Below, piece after piece: positions 62,116-64,000 of a stretch of 64,000 bases of DNA. Numbering within the stretch: position 1 is the first letter of the stretch; every line of letters starts with the position of its first letter. Source of the DNA: Verrucomicrobiota bacterium JB025 (lineage in GTDB: Bacteria; Verrucomicrobiota; Verrucomicrobiia; Verrucomicrobiales; Akkermansiaceae); assembly GCA_030673875.1 (NCBI GenBank), contig JAUTCT010000108.1, forward strand, positions 1 through 64,000, in the 5' to 3' direction. The position numbers and the translations under genes were made by a program. The notes below the pieces were generated by a model. The model was not told the DNA's origin. It ran no database searches and was given only the letters and a program-made list of their open reading frames with translations.

Positions 62116-64000
62116 TCACCCCGCCCCGGTCGCAAAACGCTTCTCCAGCTCCCGCATCCCGAACTCACTCATGGTCGGCCTGCCGTCCGCACCACAATAC
62201 GGCAGCTCGCATCCGAACAACTCCGCCAGCAAGGCCTCGACCTCACCAAGCCGCGGCTCGACATGCCGCGCCGCCCGCTTCGCCATCAACCGCGCCACCC
62301 GCTCGCCCGCAAATCGACCGCCGGCCGCCGGATCGTGCAACAACTCGTCCAACAACCCGCCCACAAACTCCCTCGCATCCACCACCCCCAGACACGCGGG
62401 CAGCGCCCTCACCTGCACGGTGTTGCCGCCGAATGGCTCAAGCTCGACCCCCGCCTCACCCAGCGCAATCCGCTCCCGCATCACCAGATCCAAATCCCGC
62501 GGATCCAGATCCAGCAACACCGGAACCAACAACGGCTGCACCACCACCTCACCACCTTGCCGCCCCAGCAGCTGCTCGAAATAAATCCGCTCCTTCGCCG
62601 CCTTCGGGTCAAACAGCACCAACCCGTCCCCGCTTTCCATCACCACAAACCGCCGCCGCAACAACCCCATCACCCGAAACCCCGGAACCACTCCGGCACT
62701 CGTATCCTCGGCCTCACCCATCGCCGCAATCTCCTTCCGAATCCAATCACCCAAATCCTCCTGCGGCGCAGCAAACGCCGTCGCCACCGGAACCGGCACA
62801 GGGACAGGCACCGGAACCACACCTTCCACACCTTCCACACCTTCCACACCTTCCACACCTTCCGCACCTTCCGCACCTTCCGCACCTTCCGCACCTTCCG
62901 CACCTTCCGCACCTGCCGCACCTTCCGCACCTTCCGCACCTGCCGCACCTGCCGCACCTGCCGCACCTGCCGCACCTGCCGCACCTGCCGCACCTGCCGC
63001 ACCTGCCGCACCCATGCTCTCGACAAGCGGCACCAGCTCCCGCTGCGATCCACCGCCCCCACCAGACGCCAGCCGCCGCAGCCCCTCCGTCACCGACTCC
63101 ACAATCGCCTCCCGCAAATCCAGTGGCCGATGCAACCTCACCTCCCGTTTCGCCGGATGCACGTTCACATCCACCAACGCCGGATCCAGATCGATCCACA
63201 ACCACGCCGCCGGATGCAGTCCGCCGGAAACCGCCCCCTTGAACCCCTCCGCCAAGGCCCGCGAAATCACCGCGTCCTCCACCGGCCGGCCATTCAAAAA
63301 CACGAACTGATGCCGCCTGCCCTTGCGCGCATGACTCGCCGGCAGCACGAAACCCTCCACCGAAACCCCGTTCCCGTGCGTCAGCGGCAAGCTCACCAAC
63401 TCCCCCGCAAGATCAGCCCCCAGCAACTGCCTCACCCGGTCCACCGACTTCTCCACCGCCGGCAAATCAAACACCTCGCGCCCGTTCCGCCTCAACCGGA
63501 ACCTCACCCGCGGCACCGCCAGCGCATGCAAGCGCATCTGGTGCTCCACATGCGCCGACTCCGTCGATTCCGCCCGGAGAAACTTCTTCCGCGCCGGCAT
63601 GTTGAAAAACAACGCCTTCGCCTCAATCACCGTGCCCGGCGCACAACCCGCGTCCCGCACGTCCCGCAGCTTCCCACCATCCACCACAATCTCCGTGCCC
63701 GCCACCGCATCCGCCTCCCGCGTCACCATCCGGAACCGCGAGACACTCGCAATGCTCGGCACCGCCTCCCCACGAAACCCCAGCGTCCTGATCTCTGCCA
63801 GATCCCCCACCTCCCGCAACTTGCTCGTCGCATGCCTCTCCAGCGAAAGCAGCGCATCCTCCCGGCCCATCCCGCAGCCGTCGTCGCTCACCCGGATCAG
63901 CCCCGCACCACCACGGTCCACATCCACCCGCACCTCCCGCGCCCCTGCATCGATGCTGTTCTCCACCAATTCCTTCACCACCGATGCCGGACGTTCCACC
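62116..64000 (-). CDS. mutL: DNA mismatch repair protein MutL, 5' end outside the window
   Basis: MutL couples MutS mismatch recognition to strand removal. About 20 N-terminal residues lie beyond the window. The GHKL ATPase motifs are intact: [11 protein letters not shown] (about 11-21), [11 protein letters not shown] and [11 protein letters not shown]. The linker holds 21 glycine triplets (Gly-Ala-Ala, Gly-Ala-Glu, Gly-Val-Glu) at about residues 330-392, encoded by 9-bp repeats, then [10 protein letters not shown]. The C-terminal dimerisation domain keeps [16 protein letters not shown], where active nucleases have DQHAAHE. The zinc motifs CPHGRP and AC-K-A also look altered (CGADGRP). This suggests a MutL without endonuclease activity. 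Confidence 0.95.
   Translation of the reverse strand, partial: VERPASVVKELVENSIDAGAREVRVDVDRGGAGLIRVSDDGCGMGREDALLSLERHATSKLREVGDLAEIRTLGFRGEAVPSIASVSRFRMVTREADAVAGTEIVVDGGKLRDVRDAGCAPGTVIEAKALFFNMPARKKFLRAESTESAHVEHQMRLHALAVPRVRFRLRRNGREVFDLPAVEKSVDRVRQLLGADLAGELVSLPLTHGNGVSVEGFVLPASHARKGRRHQFVFLNGRPVEDAVISRALAEGFKGAVSGGLHPAAWLWIDLDPALVDVNVHPAKREVRLHRPLDLREAIVESVTEGLRRLASGGGGGSQRELVPLVESMGAAGAAGAAGAAGAAGAAGAAGAAGAEGAEGAAGAEGAEGAEGAEGAEGAEGVEGVEGVEGVEGVVPVPVPVPVPVATAFAAPQEDLGDWIRKEIAAMGEAEDTSAGVVPGFRVMGLLRRRFVVMESGDGLVLFDPKAAKERIYFEQLLGRQGGEVVVQPLLVPVLLDLDPRDLDLVMRERIALGEAGVELEPFGGNTVQVRALPACLGVVDAREFVGGLLDELLHDPAAGGRFAGERVARLMAKRAARHVEPRLGEVEALLAELFGCELPYCGADGRPTMSEFGMRELEKRFATGAG
62824..63012 (-). 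repeat. 9-bp minisatellite within mutL (21 units)
   Basis: Reading the plus strand there are four TTCCACACC, six TTCCGCACC, one TGCCGCACC, two TTCCGCACC and eight TGCCGCACC, with no interruption. Every unit is nine bases, so copy-number change keeps the mutL frame. Confidence 0.97.

Overview
The window is 64 kb of high-GC, densely coded chromosomal DNA. Its gene content points to a member of Verrucomicrobiota, probably Verrucomicrobiales. Supporting traits are a secreted sulfatase, a DUF1080 hydrolase, a sulfotransferase, a eukaryotic-type HisA, HPr kinase, an LPS outer-membrane assembly lipoprotein set, many secreted or prepilin-like proteins of unknown function, and rpoA-rplQ detached from the other ribosomal genes. 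This assignment is inference from gene families; no 16S rRNA is present. There is no rRNA, CRISPR array, transposase, integrase or recognisable prophage.

Layout. 0.2-6.5 kb: enolase, a GreA-domain protein, an ECF sigma/anti-sigma-like/PDZ cluster and fabD. 6.6-8 kb: tRNA-Asp and a secreted EF-hand protein. 8-19.4 kb: metF, a large membrane-anchored AsmA-like protein, scpA, IF-1, a TPR protein, a lipoprotein, two distantly paralogous membrane proteins, pdxA and an MFS transporter. 19.6-26.2 kb: rplQ, rpoA, photolyase, sulfotransferase and a large low-complexity protein. 26.3-27 kb: tRNA-Ser followed by a 206-bp tandem duplication that begins inside the tRNA 3' end. 27-34.8 kb: FmdB-like protein, HprK, nrfHA (nitrite to ammonia), lptE, bamD, proC and a TPR protein. 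35-41.6 kb: S41 protease, RNase H, thioredoxin-like protein, sulfatase, zinc protease and methyltransferase. 41.6-44 kb: a heptanucleotide array, then a TetR regulator with a palindromic operator and a MATE efflux pump. 44-54.5 kb: HAD phosphatase, UDP-sugar pyrophosphorylase, HisA, DUF1080 protein, korAB, a pseudopilin, a dCMP deaminase, RarD and a zinc-ribbon coiled-coil protein. 54.5-62 kb: a reverse-strand block with three linked pseudopilin genes in GspI-J-K order and four further secreted proteins. 62.1-64 kb: mutL, cut by the window edge, with a 9-bp minisatellite in its linker.

How genes work together. NrfH and NrfA form a membrane quinol-to-nitrite route. KorA/KorB make a ferredoxin-linked 2-oxoacid oxidoreductase. 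BamD and LptE serve outer-membrane protein and LPS assembly. TetR and MATE form a self-regulated efflux unit. The sigma/anti-sigma/PDZ cluster looks like an envelope signalling unit. The pseudopilin block is the most likely poorly described system here. A second theme is unusually many tandem repeats (7, 9, 15, 24 and 206 bp), one of them within a MutL whose C-terminal nuclease motifs look degenerate.
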